Of a stretch of 55,423 nucleotides of DNA, positions 28,265 through 37,593 are shown one piece after another; positions within the stretch are counted from its first letter, which is position 1; every line of letters starts with the position of its first letter. The DNA is from an uncultured Flavobacteriales bacterium (GTDB lineage: Bacteria; Bacteroidota; Bacteroidia; Flavobacteriales_D; Parvicellaceae). The DNA lies in NCBI GenBank assembly GCA_913030835.1, contig CAJWDP010000019.1:1-55423 (forward strand), in the 5' to 3' direction. A program made the position numbers and the translations under genes. The notes under the pieces were generated by a model that saw nothing but the letters and a program-made list of their open reading frames with translations, did not search any database and was not told where the DNA came from.

Positions 28265-28949
28265 TTGCTGATAATATTGCCTGAATTTTCTTGTGGTCGA
28301 TTTCGTATGTTGCCCCCATTTGATCATGCATTGCTTGGCATTTTCTAATTGAAAAGTGCAATGCATCAACACCCGCATCTTTCAGCTGTAGAGCATTTTT
28401 TTCATTCACCCCTCCGCCAGCCATAATTTGAATTTTACCCGAAGCTAAATTGCAGAAGCTTTCAATTGTATCCATCCCTTCCACTACGGAAGCAGCCTTT
28501 CCGGAAGTTAATACGCGTGTAAAACCAAGTCTGATCAATTGGGTCAATCCTTCTGTTGGGTTTTCGCATGAATCCATTGCTCTGTGATACGTCGCTTCTA
28601 GACCGAACGACCTGGCAACTTCCAAAATCATTTTATTGGTTGAGTGATCAAATCGATTACTATTGTCCAATACACCAAAAACAACTCCTGTTACTCCGGC
28701 GGCCGCTGCTACTTCTATGTCTCTTTGAATTAGAGTTAGTTCATCTGGTGAGTAAGTAAAGTTTCCTTCTCTGGGTCGAATGAGTACATGAACTTCTGCA
28801 GAAATACGGGAGCTACATTCTTCGATAAGAGCCAAACTGGGGCTCACTCCACCAACTGGTAGTGCACTGCAGAGCTCAATCCGGTCAAACCCATACTGAT
28901 CCGCGGCCAATGCTTCTTCTAAACTCGTTACACAAGCTTCAATTTTCAT
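28254..28949 (-). CDS. cutC: CutC family TIM-barrel protein
   Basis: A 231-residue cytosolic protein of the CutC family. Signature segments: KIEACVTSLEEALAADQYGFDRIELCSAL at the start (cited here as KIEACVTSLEEAL and DRIELCSAL), HVLIRPREGNFTYS near residue 55, VVFGVLDNSNRFD near residue 92, TYHRAMDSCENP near residue 118, and IMAGGGVNEKNA near residue 175. Members were named for copper homeostasis in E. coli, but a direct copper role is doubtful and no enzymatic reaction is established. It is tightly coupled: its ATG overlaps the GH20 stop (ATGA) and its stop overlaps the GH2 start, which suggests a task linked to glycan use. Confidence 0.92.
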   Translation of the reverse strand: MKIEACVTSLEEALAADQYGFDRIELCSALPVGGVSPSLALIEECSSRISAEVHVLIRPREGNFTYSPDELTLIQRDIEVAAAAGVTGVVFGVLDNSNRFDHSTNKMILEVARSFGLEATYHRAMDSCENPTEGLTQLIRLGFTRVLTSGKAASVVEGMDTIESFCNLASGKIQIMAGGGVNEKNALQLKDAGVDALHFSIRKCQAMHDQMGATYEIDHKKIQAILSAIGK

Positions 28950-31237
28950 TTGATTACGATCTCATCTACAAATAGCCAAGCATCCGATCCGGCGGCTTCA
29001 TGCCAGTCCGGAACTTTATTGACGTTCCAGGCCATAATTCGGACATATTTTGGTGTTTCTGGTTCCCTCAACACGGCTTTCATCTCAATTATATGCTGCC
29101 CTCTTAAGTCTTCCGCTATCTGAGGGGTTTCTATGCCAACCTTTGGCCAGTCAATTCCGTTGTCTGAAATCGCCACGACAAATCGTATCGGACGAAAGAT
29201 CCAGGAATTAACATAATGATAAAAATTCGCCGAAACTTCGTGCACTTCTTGTCCTTCTTCCAGCTCTATGGTAACGACTAAATTTTTGCCCCAGAATCCT
29301 TGCCAGTTCCCATCTCTGAAATTAATTGAGCCCAACTGGCCATCGAATAAGCCATAATTTCCTCCACCAGAATAATGCTCACTGAATCTATTTTTATATT
29401 CCGGAAGTTCTGTAATCTCTATTTTACTACAGAATTTTTGTTGGATAGAATCTCCATAAGGCTTTCCCTTCTTAACAGCACGGGCTGTTAAAAAACAGTC
29501 CCTATTCACATCAATAGGACCTGTATAGGGAGCGAAATGTATCGCTTGCTCTGCAGTATCGTCAGATTCCCACGAATCGATTCTGTATTCAATTTCAATT
29601 CCATTTACTTCTTTTTTCAAAAGAGCCGAATCCCCTTTCTTAACCATGGATATAGGAATCGTTTCGGCACCGTAGGCTACGTTCATAGAATCCAGAATGT
29701 CAAAATGATCGTCGATTCGTTCTTGGAAATCATCAAATCGACTTGTATCTGTTCCTGTCCATAATACTTCGCTAAGCGCCAGCATCCGAGGGAATACTTT
29801 GCTGTCTAGGTTGTTTTCATCGGGAACATGTTCGGTCCACATATTTACTTCGCCTCCAAGAATGAATTTTTTCTGATCAGCTTCTAGAGAATCGGGAATC
29901 GGGTTGAACGAATATACCCGTTCGAGATCTATAGCGTCTAAGGGATAGTCGATGTAGCAATGAGAAGTTGGGCTCATGATTGCAAAATGTCCCGATTCCG
30001 CTGCTTTTATGCCACCTTCCATTCCTCTCCAGCTCTGAACAGTTGCATTTTTTGACAATCCCCCCTCCAAAATCTCGTCCCAACCAATGAGCTTCCGACC
30101 ATGGGCGTTTAGAAAGTTTTCAATTCGTTGAATAAAATAGCTCTGCAGCTCGTGTTCATCTTTTAACCCTTCACTGGCGATCCTCTTTTGGCATTTATCA
30201 CAATGTTCCCATCGATATTTAGGAGCCTCATCACCACCGATGTGAATGTATTCGGAAGGGAAAAGCTCCATCACTTCTAACAATACATCTTCAAGAAATT
30301 GAAAAGTTGAATCGTTTCCCGCACAATAGATTTCCTTAAATACGCCCCAGTCATTGGCTACTTCAACCGGTTGATTTTTACAAGATAAATTAGGGTAAGC
30401 CGCTATGGCTGCTTGTGAATGACCCGGCAATTCAATTTCAGGTATGATGGTTACGTGATGCCTTTCTGCATATTCCACGATCTCCTTTATGTCTTCCTTA
30501 GTATAAAATCCTCCATATAGCTCACCGTTTTGTTCTATTCGCCAAGCTGATTTTTCCGTGAGTTTAGGGTATTTGTCAATTTCAATTCTCCAACCCTGAT
30601 CTTCTGTGAGGTGCCAGTGCAGCACATTCATTTTGTAATAGGCCAACAATTGGATGTACTTTTTGATGATGTCCTTGCTGAAAAAATGGCGGCAGCAATC
30701 AAGTAATAGTCCACGGTGTTTGAATTTTGGATGATCAATAATCTTCAAACCTTGAACTCTAGCAGCAAAACCGTCCTGATGGTCAGTTTGATCAAATACT
30801 TGTTTCAATGATTGTATTGCCCAAAAGACACCATCGGAAGAATCTGCATTGATCAGAATATGATCTGGAGTGATGGACAGCTCGTAATATTCTGGATTTC
30901 CCTTTGAATTCGATAGGGAATCATTTGTGTTGATGGATATTAAGTTGGCTTCGCTAGTTGAATGGCTGATGGCAAGTTCAAGTCCAAATACATCCATGAT
31001 CATGCTGCGCACATACTCCGCTTCTCTCAATTGCTCTATGTTGCAGCAAATTTTTGTGTCCGGGTTAAGAATGAATGAATTAGGTTGATATCCGAATTCT
31101 TGTGGCATGGGAAGTATGGATACCGGTTCGATCATCTCAACTTTAGGATCAGAATTGCAGGAGGTTAGTGCAAAACTGACGAGCACACTACATAGTAAAT
31201 TAATCTTTCCAATATTCAGTAGGTAGTATTTCTTCAT
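28946..31237 (-). CDS. GH20 beta-N-acetylhexosaminidase lipoprotein
   Basis: A 763-residue enzyme with a lipoprotein leader (lipobox LTSC, Cys27). The N-terminal GH20b domain occupies about residues 38-165. The barrel shows HRGLLLDCCRHFF, LHWHLTEDQGWRIEI, IPEIELPGHSQAA, and the catalytic pair Asp336-Glu337 in HIGGDEAPK, used for substrate-assisted cleavage of terminal GlcNAc or GalNAc. After the barrel come a chitobiase/FN3-like segment and a C-terminal discoidin-type domain (about 620-763; FWGKNLVVTIELEEGQEV, IRFVVAISDNGIDW). Likely targets are chitin oligomers or N-glycan-type chains. Operon partner of cutC and a beta-mannosidase. Confidence 0.93.
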   Translation of the reverse strand: MKKYYLLNIGKINLLCSVLVSFALTSCNSDPKVEMIEPVSILPMPQEFGYQPNSFILNPDTKICCNIEQLREAEYVRSMIMDVFGLELAISHSTSEANLISINTNDSLSNSKGNPEYYELSITPDHILINADSSDGVFWAIQSLKQVFDQTDHQDGFAARVQGLKIIDHPKFKHRGLLLDCCRHFFSKDIIKKYIQLLAYYKMNVLHWHLTEDQGWRIEIDKYPKLTEKSAWRIEQNGELYGGFYTKEDIKEIVEYAERHHVTIIPEIELPGHSQAAIAAYPNLSCKNQPVEVANDWGVFKEIYCAGNDSTFQFLEDVLLEVMELFPSEYIHIGGDEAPKYRWEHCDKCQKRIASEGLKDEHELQSYFIQRIENFLNAHGRKLIGWDEILEGGLSKNATVQSWRGMEGGIKAAESGHFAIMSPTSHCYIDYPLDAIDLERVYSFNPIPDSLEADQKKFILGGEVNMWTEHVPDENNLDSKVFPRMLALSEVLWTGTDTSRFDDFQERIDDHFDILDSMNVAYGAETIPISMVKKGDSALLKKEVNGIEIEYRIDSWESDDTAEQAIHFAPYTGPIDVNRDCFLTARAVKKGKPYGDSIQQKFCSKIEITELPEYKNRFSEHYSGGGNYGLFDGQLGSINFRDGNWQGFWGKNLVVTIELEEGQEVHEVSANFYHYVNSWIFRPIRFVVAISDNGIDWPKVGIETPQIAEDLRGQHIIEMKAVLREPETPKYVRIMAWNVNKVPDWHEAAGSDAWLFVDEIVIK

Positions 31238-31238
31238 A

Positions 31239-31925
31239 TCACTGCTTCAATTTTTCCAGCGCTTTATACAGAAGAGTATCCAATTTGTAATTGGTTTCTA
31301 TAGGTACGGAGTACATTCCTAATTTTTTTTCATTTCGCGCAATGGCAACAATTGACTTTCTGAAATTAGAATCAATGAACAAAACGGTCCAGTTCATGGA
31401 TGGAAAATGAGCAACCTTAACGATGCTGAATTGTTGGTCATAAGAATCTAGCTTACAAGATTTCAAATCATTAATGTGTGTTAGCTCGTTAAGAAAATCA
31501 TTCTGATACTCAATCCAGTCTTGACCAAACAACTCTTTGAGTCCTTCGAGTTTCATCCCAAGAAGCTGGTTGAATTTACGCTCATATAAATTCTGATTGC
31601 CTTGATGGGTAAAATACAAGATAAGAACGGTATTGCATACTGAGTATACAATTACATATGGAATCTTTGCCGTGTAAAAATAGAGATCGAACAAAAGGGC
31701 CATAACTATTAGAATTATGTAGGAGAGAGCTGAAAATAATGCATATGGCCGATGCTGGAATTTGAAGTACTCCAATGCAATAAATGGAATGTAAACAATA
31801 GCTAAGCCAACAATTTCCCCGATCACCATTCCCAAATGGCTTGTGATAAAACTGTTACTTAAAAAGTAAATTACCGAAAGCACGGCGAATGGCAAGAAAC
31901 TGTCGATTAGATTTTTCTTTTTCAC
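31239..31925 (-). CDS. Uncharacterised membrane protein with cytosolic tail
   Basis: A 228-residue protein I do not recognise. Four or so hydrophobic helices fill residues 10-105 (LPFAVLSVIYFLSNSF, MVIGEIVGLAIVYIPFIAL, LSYIILIVMALLFDLYFY, IPYVIVYSVCNTVLILYF). A soluble tail of about 115 residues follows, with no catalytic motif visible. The start is GTG at 31925. It is the first gene of the GH20-cutC-GH2 operon, ending one base before the GH20 start, so it is almost certainly cotranscribed. A transport or sensing role in glycan use is speculation. Confidence 0.6.
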   Translation of the reverse strand: MKKKNLIDSFLPFAVLSVIYFLSNSFITSHLGMVIGEIVGLAIVYIPFIALEYFKFQHRPYALFSALSYIILIVMALLFDLYFYTAKIPYVIVYSVCNTVLILYFTHQGNQNLYERKFNQLLGMKLEGLKELFGQDWIEYQNDFLNELTHINDLKSCKLDSYDQQFSIVKVAHFPSMNWTVLFIDSNFRKSIVAIARNEKKLGMYSVPIETNYKLDTLLYKALEKLKQ

Positions 31926-31930
31926 ACGAT

Positions 31931-31938
31931 CAAATATA
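31931..31938 (-). promoter_or_regulatory. -7 box of the glycosidase operon
   Basis: TATATTTG on the minus strand, a full match to TAnnTTTG, ends 5 bases before the GTG at 31925. This predicts a leaderless or near-leaderless first message, or that the true start lies further in. Confidence 0.5.
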
Positions 31939-32035
31939 ACTTGAAAAATTTAATGATCTTGTGAATATCTTGCTCCTTAATTCATCTTGAATCTGATATT
32001 ATAACGTAATTTTATAGTTTAAAACAGTAGGGAAT

Positions 32036-35000
32036 TTGTATCTCATATTTGACACCGAAACAACAGGTCTTCCGCGGAATGACAAGGCTCCGATCAGTGA
32101 CACGGATAATTGGCCAAGAATGGTTCAAATCGCTTGGCAGCTTCACGATGAGATGGGTACTTTATTGGAGCACAAGGACTTTCTGATACAACCCGATGGC
32201 TATTCAATTCCATATAAGTCCGAGCAGATACATGGTATTTCCACTGAATTGGCTCAAGCGAAGGGATCTCCTTTGTCCGATGTGCTGAAAGAGTTTGAGC
32301 TTGTTTTGGGTAAGTCGAATTTTGTAGTTGGGCATAATCTTGGATTTGACATCAATGTTTTAGGGTGTGAATTTTACAGAGAAGATGTAGAGACTAAACT
32401 TTTGGATATTCCTGTCCTGGATACTTGCAGTCGTTCCACAGCCGAAGTTTGTCAGATTCCCGGTGGAAAAGGAGGCCGCTTCAAATATCCAACATTGTCA
32501 GAGCTTCATCAGTTCTTATTTGTTCAGGAGTTTGGCGAAGCACACAATGCTACCGCCGATGTCGAGGCTACTGCGAGGTGTTTTCTCGAACTTGTCAGGA
32601 GAGATAAATTTACAAGCGCTGAATTGCTTCAAGATCAATCGTATCTGCAGAAATTTTTACAGCACAACGAGTCGCCATTTGAACCGGTTGGAATAGATCA
32701 TGTTAGTCTGAAAAAGGAGAGTGCAGCCATTCGTGCCTCAGGAGAGTCAGATGAAGATTCAGGTCAGCAAGCAGATGTTGGAAATAATATCGAATTACTC
32801 CGTTCGGCTCGCTATTCCCATTTGCACAACCACACCCAATTTTCTATTCTTCAATCCACCACGGAAGTAAATACGCTGATAAAAAAGGCGGTTGAGGAGA
32901 AAATGCCTGCTGTAGCACTTACGGATTCTGGTAATATGATGGCAGCCTTTCAGTTTGTTTCTGCGGCTGAGAAACACAATGGAGCTTTGGAGCAACAAAT
33001 ACAGCAGCATGAGAAAGAATTGGAGGAAATTACGGATCCTGAACAAAGGATTGAGATCAGAAAAAAAATTGACCGATACAATGATGGAAAAGTAAAACCC
33101 ATTGTAGGTTGTGAATTAAATGTTTGCAGAGACCGTTTGGATAAAAGCTATCAGGACAATGGTTCAAAGGTTCTTTTCCTGGCTAAAAATAAAAAGGGGT
33201 ATCGCAACTTGTCAAAATTGTCTTCTTTGGGCTTTGTCGAGGGTTTCTACTACGTGCCTCGAATAGACAAACAAGCAGTTCTTGAATACAAAGATGACCT
33301 GATAGTTACTACTGGAGGACTTGGTGGTGAGATTCCCAACCTAATACTGAATTTTGGAAAAGAACAGGCGGAAGAAGCATTTGTGTGGTGGAAGGAACAA
33401 TTTGGTGATGACTTTTATGTTGAACTTCTTCGTCATGATCTAGAGGAAGAGCGAAGGGTCAATCAAATACTTCTTCAGTTTGCGGAGAAATACGAGGTAA
33501 AGTATTTTGCGTCGAACAACACATTTTATCCCGATAAAGAAGAGGCAGGCGCCCACGACATACTCTTGTGTGTTAAAGACGGAGAGAAAAAAGAAACACC
33601 GATTGGAAAGGGCAGAGGATTTCGGTTTGGTTTCCCGAACGATCAATTCTATTTCAAATCTCAAGATGAGATGAAAGAACTGTTTGTTGACCTTCCGGAT
33701 GCCATTCTCACGGTTAGTGAAATTGTAGACAAGTGTGAGACGTATTCCTTATCGAGCAAGGTGTTGCTCCCTGCTTTTGATATTCCTGAACAGTTTCAGC
33801 ACGAGCAGGACATTCAAGATGGAGGCAAAAGAGGTGAGAATGCTTTTTTGAGGCATTTAACCTATGAGGGAGCGAAAAAACGTTACGGTGAACTGACGGA
33901 TGAAATAACGGAGCGCTTGGATTTTGAGCTTTCGGTAATTGCAAACACGGGTTATCCAGGATATTTTCTCATTGTTCAGGATTTTATTGCTGAAGCACGA
34001 AAAATGAATGTTTCTGTAGGTCCAGGTAGAGGATCTGCAGCGGGTTCTGCTGTGGCTTATTGTACGGGCATTACCAATATTGACCCTATAGAGTATGATC
34101 TGCTTTTTGAGCGATTCTTGAATCCAGATCGAGTTTCGATGCCGGATATAGATATTGACTTTGATGATGAGGGAAGAGGCAAGGTCATCCAATACGTTAT
34201 TGATAAATACGGTTCAAGCCAGGTAGCACAAATCATAACCTATGGAACAATGGCAGCGAAGTCGAGTATTCGGGATACCGGGCGTGTTCTGGACCTGCCA
34301 TTGCCGGAGACAGATCGGGTCGCTAAGTTGGTTCCGGACATCAAGTTGGGCAAACTCTTCTCCTTGGATGAAGATAAACTGAAAGAAAAACTGAATACGG
34401 AACAGCTTGGTAAAGCCAAGCAATTGAAAGAAATATCAAATGGCTCCGGTTTGGAAGCAGAAGTAGTGAATCAAGCCCGGTTATTAGAAGGTTCTATAAG
34501 AAACGTAGGAATCCATGCGTGCGGAGTGATTATAACGCCTTCTGACATAAGGGAGTATGTTCCTGTCGCTATCTCTAAAGACGCCAATTTATGGTGCACA
34601 CAATTCGACAACAGCGTTGTTGAAAATGCTGGATTGCTTAAGATGGATTTCCTTGGTCTGAAAACACTGACCTTAATAAAGGATGCATTAAAAATTATAA
34701 AAGCTCGAGATGGCATTGACATTGATATCGATGCGATTCCCCTTGACGATGAGAAAACCTATGAGCTTTTTCAAAAAGGTGAAACGGTTGGAATATTCCA
34801 ATATGAATCTCCGGGAATGCAAAAGCACTTAAAATCGCTGAAACCAACTGTTTTTGCGGATTTGATCGCTATGAATGCCCTGTACAGACCGGGGCCACTG
34901 GAATATATTCCATCCTTTATCAAAAGAAAGCACGGAATTGAAGAGATTGTTTACGACCTCGATGCGTGTAAAGAATACCTTGAAGAAACCTACGGTATTA

Positions 35001-36472
35001 CGGTGTATCAGGAGCAGGTGATGCTGTTGTCTCAATCTTTAGCAGGATTTACAAAAGGTGAGGCGGATACATTGCGTAAAGCAATGGGAAAAAAGAAATT
35101 TGATCTGCTGTCAAAATTGAAACCAAAATTCCTCGATCAAGGAAGTGACAGAGGGCATGACAAAGCGATTCTTGAAAAAATATGGACGGACTGGGAAGCG
35201 TTTGCTTCATATGCGTTTAATAAATCACATTCGACATGTTATGCATGGATTGCATATCAGACAGCCTATCTGAAGGCCAATTATCCGGCTGCCTATATGG
35301 CATCTGTTCTTTCTAATAATATGAACGATATAAAAACCGTTACCGCATTTATGGAAGAGTGCAAAAGAATGGGGTTGAACGTGCTGGGACCGGATGTAAA
35401 TGAAAGCTATTATAAGTTTGCAGTCAATAAAGAAGGGGCAATTCGTTTTGGATTGGGAGCAATAAAAAATGTGGGTGAAAGCGCGGTAAAAGCGATCACG
35501 GGAGAAAGAAAGCAAAACGGACTTTATCTATCCATATACGACTTGGTAAAGCGGGTTGAATTGAAGGCTGTTAATCGTCAGGCAATGGAGGGTATTGCAC
35601 TTGGAGGTGGATTTGACTCGTTTCAAAGTCATCATCGTGCACAATTTTTCGTGAAGGATGAAAAAGGCCAAACGATTATTGATAACCTCCGAAAATTCGG
35701 CGCTTCTGTTCAGGCCCAACAAGATGCGCCGCCCGACCTTTTCGGTAATGCGGTGAGTGTGCAGTTAGCTGAACCCAAAGCACCATATGCAGACCCTTGG
35801 ACAGCCATGGAAAAATTAACCCGGGAAAAGGAAGTGGTAGGGATATATATATCGGGGCATCCTTTAGACGATTTTCAGTTGGAGCTCAAAAATCTATGCA
35901 GGGGAACACTGATGCATCTGAATCGGGGATTGTCCAACCTAGCAAACCAGGAATTGTTGATTGCGGGAATCGTTGTATGTTCTGAGCACCGAATGACCAA
36001 GAATGGAAACCCTTTCGGTACGCTTGAAGTAGAGGACAAAACAGACAACTACAAGTTTTTCTTGTGGTCCGAAGATTACCTGAAATTGAAACATTTTTTA
36101 GTAGACGGAAGCCTTCTAATGATCAGAGGTAAAGTACAGAAGAGGAAGTGGTCCAAGGATGAAAAGGATTTGGAATTCAAGATACACGATATAGAACTGT
36201 TGTCGGAAGCAAGAGAGAAGATGGCCAAGGTGTTCAATTTAAGGATGGCCTGTTCGAGAGTGGATGATCAATTGGTAACCGACTTAAGTAATATTATCTC
36301 AGAACATCCGGGAGAATGTCAAGTGAAACTGAAACTGGTGGATGATATTGACAACATAATCGTTGAGATGCCGTCCAGAAAACGTGGAGTCAAAGTGTCA
36401 AATGAAATGTTGAAGAAAATAGATGACCTGTCAGGAGTGGAATATTATCTCAACGATAGGATGTCAAGGTAA
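32036..36472 (+). CDS. dnaE: DNA polymerase III alpha with fused N-terminal DEDDh exonuclease
   Basis: A 1478-residue replicative polymerase. Residues 1-200 are a DEDDh 3'-5' exonuclease: Asp6 and Glu8 in FDTETTG, Asp near 104 in VGHNLGFD, and His170-Asp175 in HNATAD. The PHP domain (about 260-500) keeps HLHNHT but has TDSGN and ASNNTFY where metal-binding His residues are expected. The palm has catalytic aspartates in PDIDIDFDDEGRG near 703; HhH follows, and an OB fold lies near 1305 (LIAGIVVCSEHRMTKNGNPFGTLE in two parts: LIAGIVVC, KNGNPFGTLE). An in-frame stop lies 7 codons upstream and no ATG occurs before FDTETTG, so TTG at 32036 is forced as start. Confidence 0.96.
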   Translation: MYLIFDTETTGLPRNDKAPISDTDNWPRMVQIAWQLHDEMGTLLEHKDFLIQPDGYSIPYKSEQIHGISTELAQAKGSPLSDVLKEFELVLGKSNFVVGHNLGFDINVLGCEFYREDVETKLLDIPVLDTCSRSTAEVCQIPGGKGGRFKYPTLSELHQFLFVQEFGEAHNATADVEATARCFLELVRRDKFTSAELLQDQSYLQKFLQHNESPFEPVGIDHVSLKKESAAIRASGESDEDSGQQADVGNNIELLRSARYSHLHNHTQFSILQSTTEVNTLIKKAVEEKMPAVALTDSGNMMAAFQFVSAAEKHNGALEQQIQQHEKELEEITDPEQRIEIRKKIDRYNDGKVKPIVGCELNVCRDRLDKSYQDNGSKVLFLAKNKKGYRNLSKLSSLGFVEGFYYVPRIDKQAVLEYKDDLIVTTGGLGGEIPNLILNFGKEQAEEAFVWWKEQFGDDFYVELLRHDLEEERRVNQILLQFAEKYEVKYFASNNTFYPDKEEAGAHDILLCVKDGEKKETPIGKGRGFRFGFPNDQFYFKSQDEMKELFVDLPDAILTVSEIVDKCETYSLSSKVLLPAFDIPEQFQHEQDIQDGGKRGENAFLRHLTYEGAKKRYGELTDEITERLDFELSVIANTGYPGYFLIVQDFIAEARKMNVSVGPGRGSAAGSAVAYCTGITNIDPIEYDLLFERFLNPDRVSMPDIDIDFDDEGRGKVIQYVIDKYGSSQVAQIITYGTMAAKSSIRDTGRVLDLPLPETDRVAKLVPDIKLGKLFSLDEDKLKEKLNTEQLGKAKQLKEISNGSGLEAEVVNQARLLEGSIRNVGIHACGVIITPSDIREYVPVAISKDANLWCTQFDNSVVENAGLLKMDFLGLKTLTLIKDALKIIKARDGIDIDIDAIPLDDEKTYELFQKGETVGIFQYESPGMQKHLKSLKPTVFADLIAMNALYRPGPLEYIPSFIKRKHGIEEIVYDLDACKEYLEETYGITVYQEQVMLLSQSLAGFTKGEADTLRKAMGKKKFDLLSKLKPKFLDQGSDRGHDKAILEKIWTDWEAFASYAFNKSHSTCYAWIAYQTAYLKANYPAAYMASVLSNNMNDIKTVTAFMEECKRMGLNVLGPDVNESYYKFAVNKEGAIRFGLGAIKNVGESAVKAITGERKQNGLYLSIYDLVKRVELKAVNRQAMEGIALGGGFDSFQSHHRAQFFVKDEKGQTIIDNLRKFGASVQAQQDAPPDLFGNAVSVQLAEPKAPYADPWTAMEKLTREKEVVGIYISGHPLDDFQLELKNLCRGTLMHLNRGLSNLANQELLIAGIVVCSEHRMTKNGNPFGTLEVEDKTDNYKFFLWSEDYLKLKHFLVDGSLLMIRGKVQKRKWSKDEKDLEFKIHDIELLSEAREKMAKVFNLRMACSRVDDQLVTDLSNIISEHPGECQVKLKLVDDIDNIIVEMPSRKRGVKVSNEMLKKIDDLSGVEYYLNDRMSR

Positions 36473-36561
36473 TGACAAAATTTGTACTCGGTTTTACTCA
36501 ATAGTCTTTCCGTTTAGAGTAAATTAGGGCTCGGAAAATAAAATTAAAAACAAACATTAAA

Positions 36562-36879
36562 ATGGCAGTAGAATTCACAGAAGACAACTTTGAAGAGTTG
36601 GCACTAAAATCAGATAAGCCCGTATTGGTCGATTTTTGGGCGGAATGGTGTGGCCCATGTAGAATGGTAGGACCGTTAGTAGACGAGATGCATGATGAAT
36701 ATGACGGAAAAGCGGTAATTGGTAAAGTCAATGTCGATCACAATCAGGGAATTGCCGTCAAATATGGTGTGAGAAGTATCCCAACTATTATATTCTTGAA
36801 AAACGGAGAGGTAGTGGATAAATCAGTTGGCGCTGTGCCAAAACAAACCTTAATTGACAAATTGGAAGCTGCAATGTAA
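36562..36879 (+). CDS. trxA: Thioredoxin
   Basis: A 105-residue cytosolic thioredoxin with the redox motif WCGPC (Cys30, Cys33), the cis-proline segment RSIPTIIFLKNG near residue 73, and the buried Asp in VDFWAEW. It reduces protein disulfides, including peroxiredoxins such as the Bcp encoded at 17224. It stands alone, 89 bases after dnaE, and is closed by a clear terminator. Confidence 0.96.
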   Translation: MAVEFTEDNFEELALKSDKPVLVDFWAEWCGPCRMVGPLVDEMHDEYDGKAVIGKVNVDHNQGIAVKYGVRSIPTIIFLKNGEVVDKSVGAVPKQTLIDKLEAAM

Positions 36880-36906
36880 TTGCAATATCTTAAGGCATTT
36901 AACGAA

Positions 36907-36936
36907 TCCCGACATAATCATGTTGGGGTTTTTTTT
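36907..36936 (+). terminator. trxA intrinsic terminator
   Basis: CCCGACAT (36908-36915) pairs with ATGTTGGG (36920-36927) over an AATC loop, followed by eight T residues at 36929-36936. Confidence 0.9.
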
Positions 36937-37025
36937 GCCTTCAAACTGGTGAACAAGTAAAAACGATCAGAGTCTGAAAAAACAAGAAGTTATTGAATAA
37001 GGGTGCAAATTGGCATTTAAAAGAA

Positions 37026-37033
37026 TATATTTG
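37026..37033 (+). promoter_or_regulatory. pyrR-pyrB promoter -7 box
   Basis: TATATTTG, a full match to TAnnTTTG, ends 14 bases before the pyrR ATG at 37048. The predicted leader is only about 8-10 bases. It also overlaps the upstream GTG, arguing against that as start. Confidence 0.65.
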
Positions 37034-37047
37034 TGCAATCGTTCAGG

Positions 37048-37593
37048 ATGGCGAATGAAATAATCTTAAATAGCAAGCAGTTTGAGCTAACAATCAATCG
37101 GCTTTGTTATCAGCTCATCGAGAATCATAATGATTTTTCCAACTCGGCCATTATTGGTCTCCAACCGAGAGGTATTTATTTAGCAAACCGATTACAGAAT
37201 GTAATACGGAAAAAGGCAGGAATAGAAGTTCAAACCGGGGGATTGGATATCACTTTCTTTAGAGATGATTTTAGACGTACCGATCGTCCACTAATACCTA
37301 GCGCAACCAACATGGATTTTGTTGTGGAAGGAAAGAAAGTCATCTTAGTTGACGATGTCTTGTACACAGGAAGAACAGTTAGGGCCGGACTAGATGCAAC
37401 AATGACATTCGGTAGGCCCAGCTCGATAGAGCTAATGGCCTTAATTGATAGACGATTCAGCAGAAATTTACCTATTGAGCCTAACTATGTAGGTAAATCT
37501 GTAGATACGATAGAATCGGAAAGAGTTTCAGTAACCTGGTTGGAAGTAGAGGGCGAGGATAAAGTAATATTATATACCCCGGAAAATGAATAA
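37048..37593 (+). CDS. pyrR: PyrR-type uracil phosphoribosyltransferase / pyrimidine regulator
   Basis: A 181-residue type I phosphoribosyltransferase if started at the ATG at 37048 (a GTG at 37033 lies inside the promoter box). The PRPP loop is VILVDDVLYTGRTVRAG near residue 98, the N-terminal IIGLQPRGIYLANRL and the PyrR-typical GLDITFFRDDFRR are present. In Gram-positive bacteria PyrR binds pyr mRNA leaders and also makes UMP from uracil and PRPP. Here it is translationally coupled to pyrB (8-base overlap), consistent with the pyrimidine pathway, but no attenuator leader precedes it. Confidence 0.94.
   Translation: MANEIILNSKQFELTINRLCYQLIENHNDFSNSAIIGLQPRGIYLANRLQNVIRKKAGIEVQTGGLDITFFRDDFRRTDRPLIPSATNMDFVVEGKKVILVDDVLYTGRTVRAGLDATMTFGRPSSIELMALIDRRFSRNLPIEPNYVGKSVDTIESERVSVTWLEVEGEDKVILYTPENE

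Noticed and set aside
28265-28378. Longer N-terminus for the GH2 enzyme
   Set aside because: It would run 38 codons into cutC and remove the lipoprotein leader from the N-terminus; TTG 28264 fits better.
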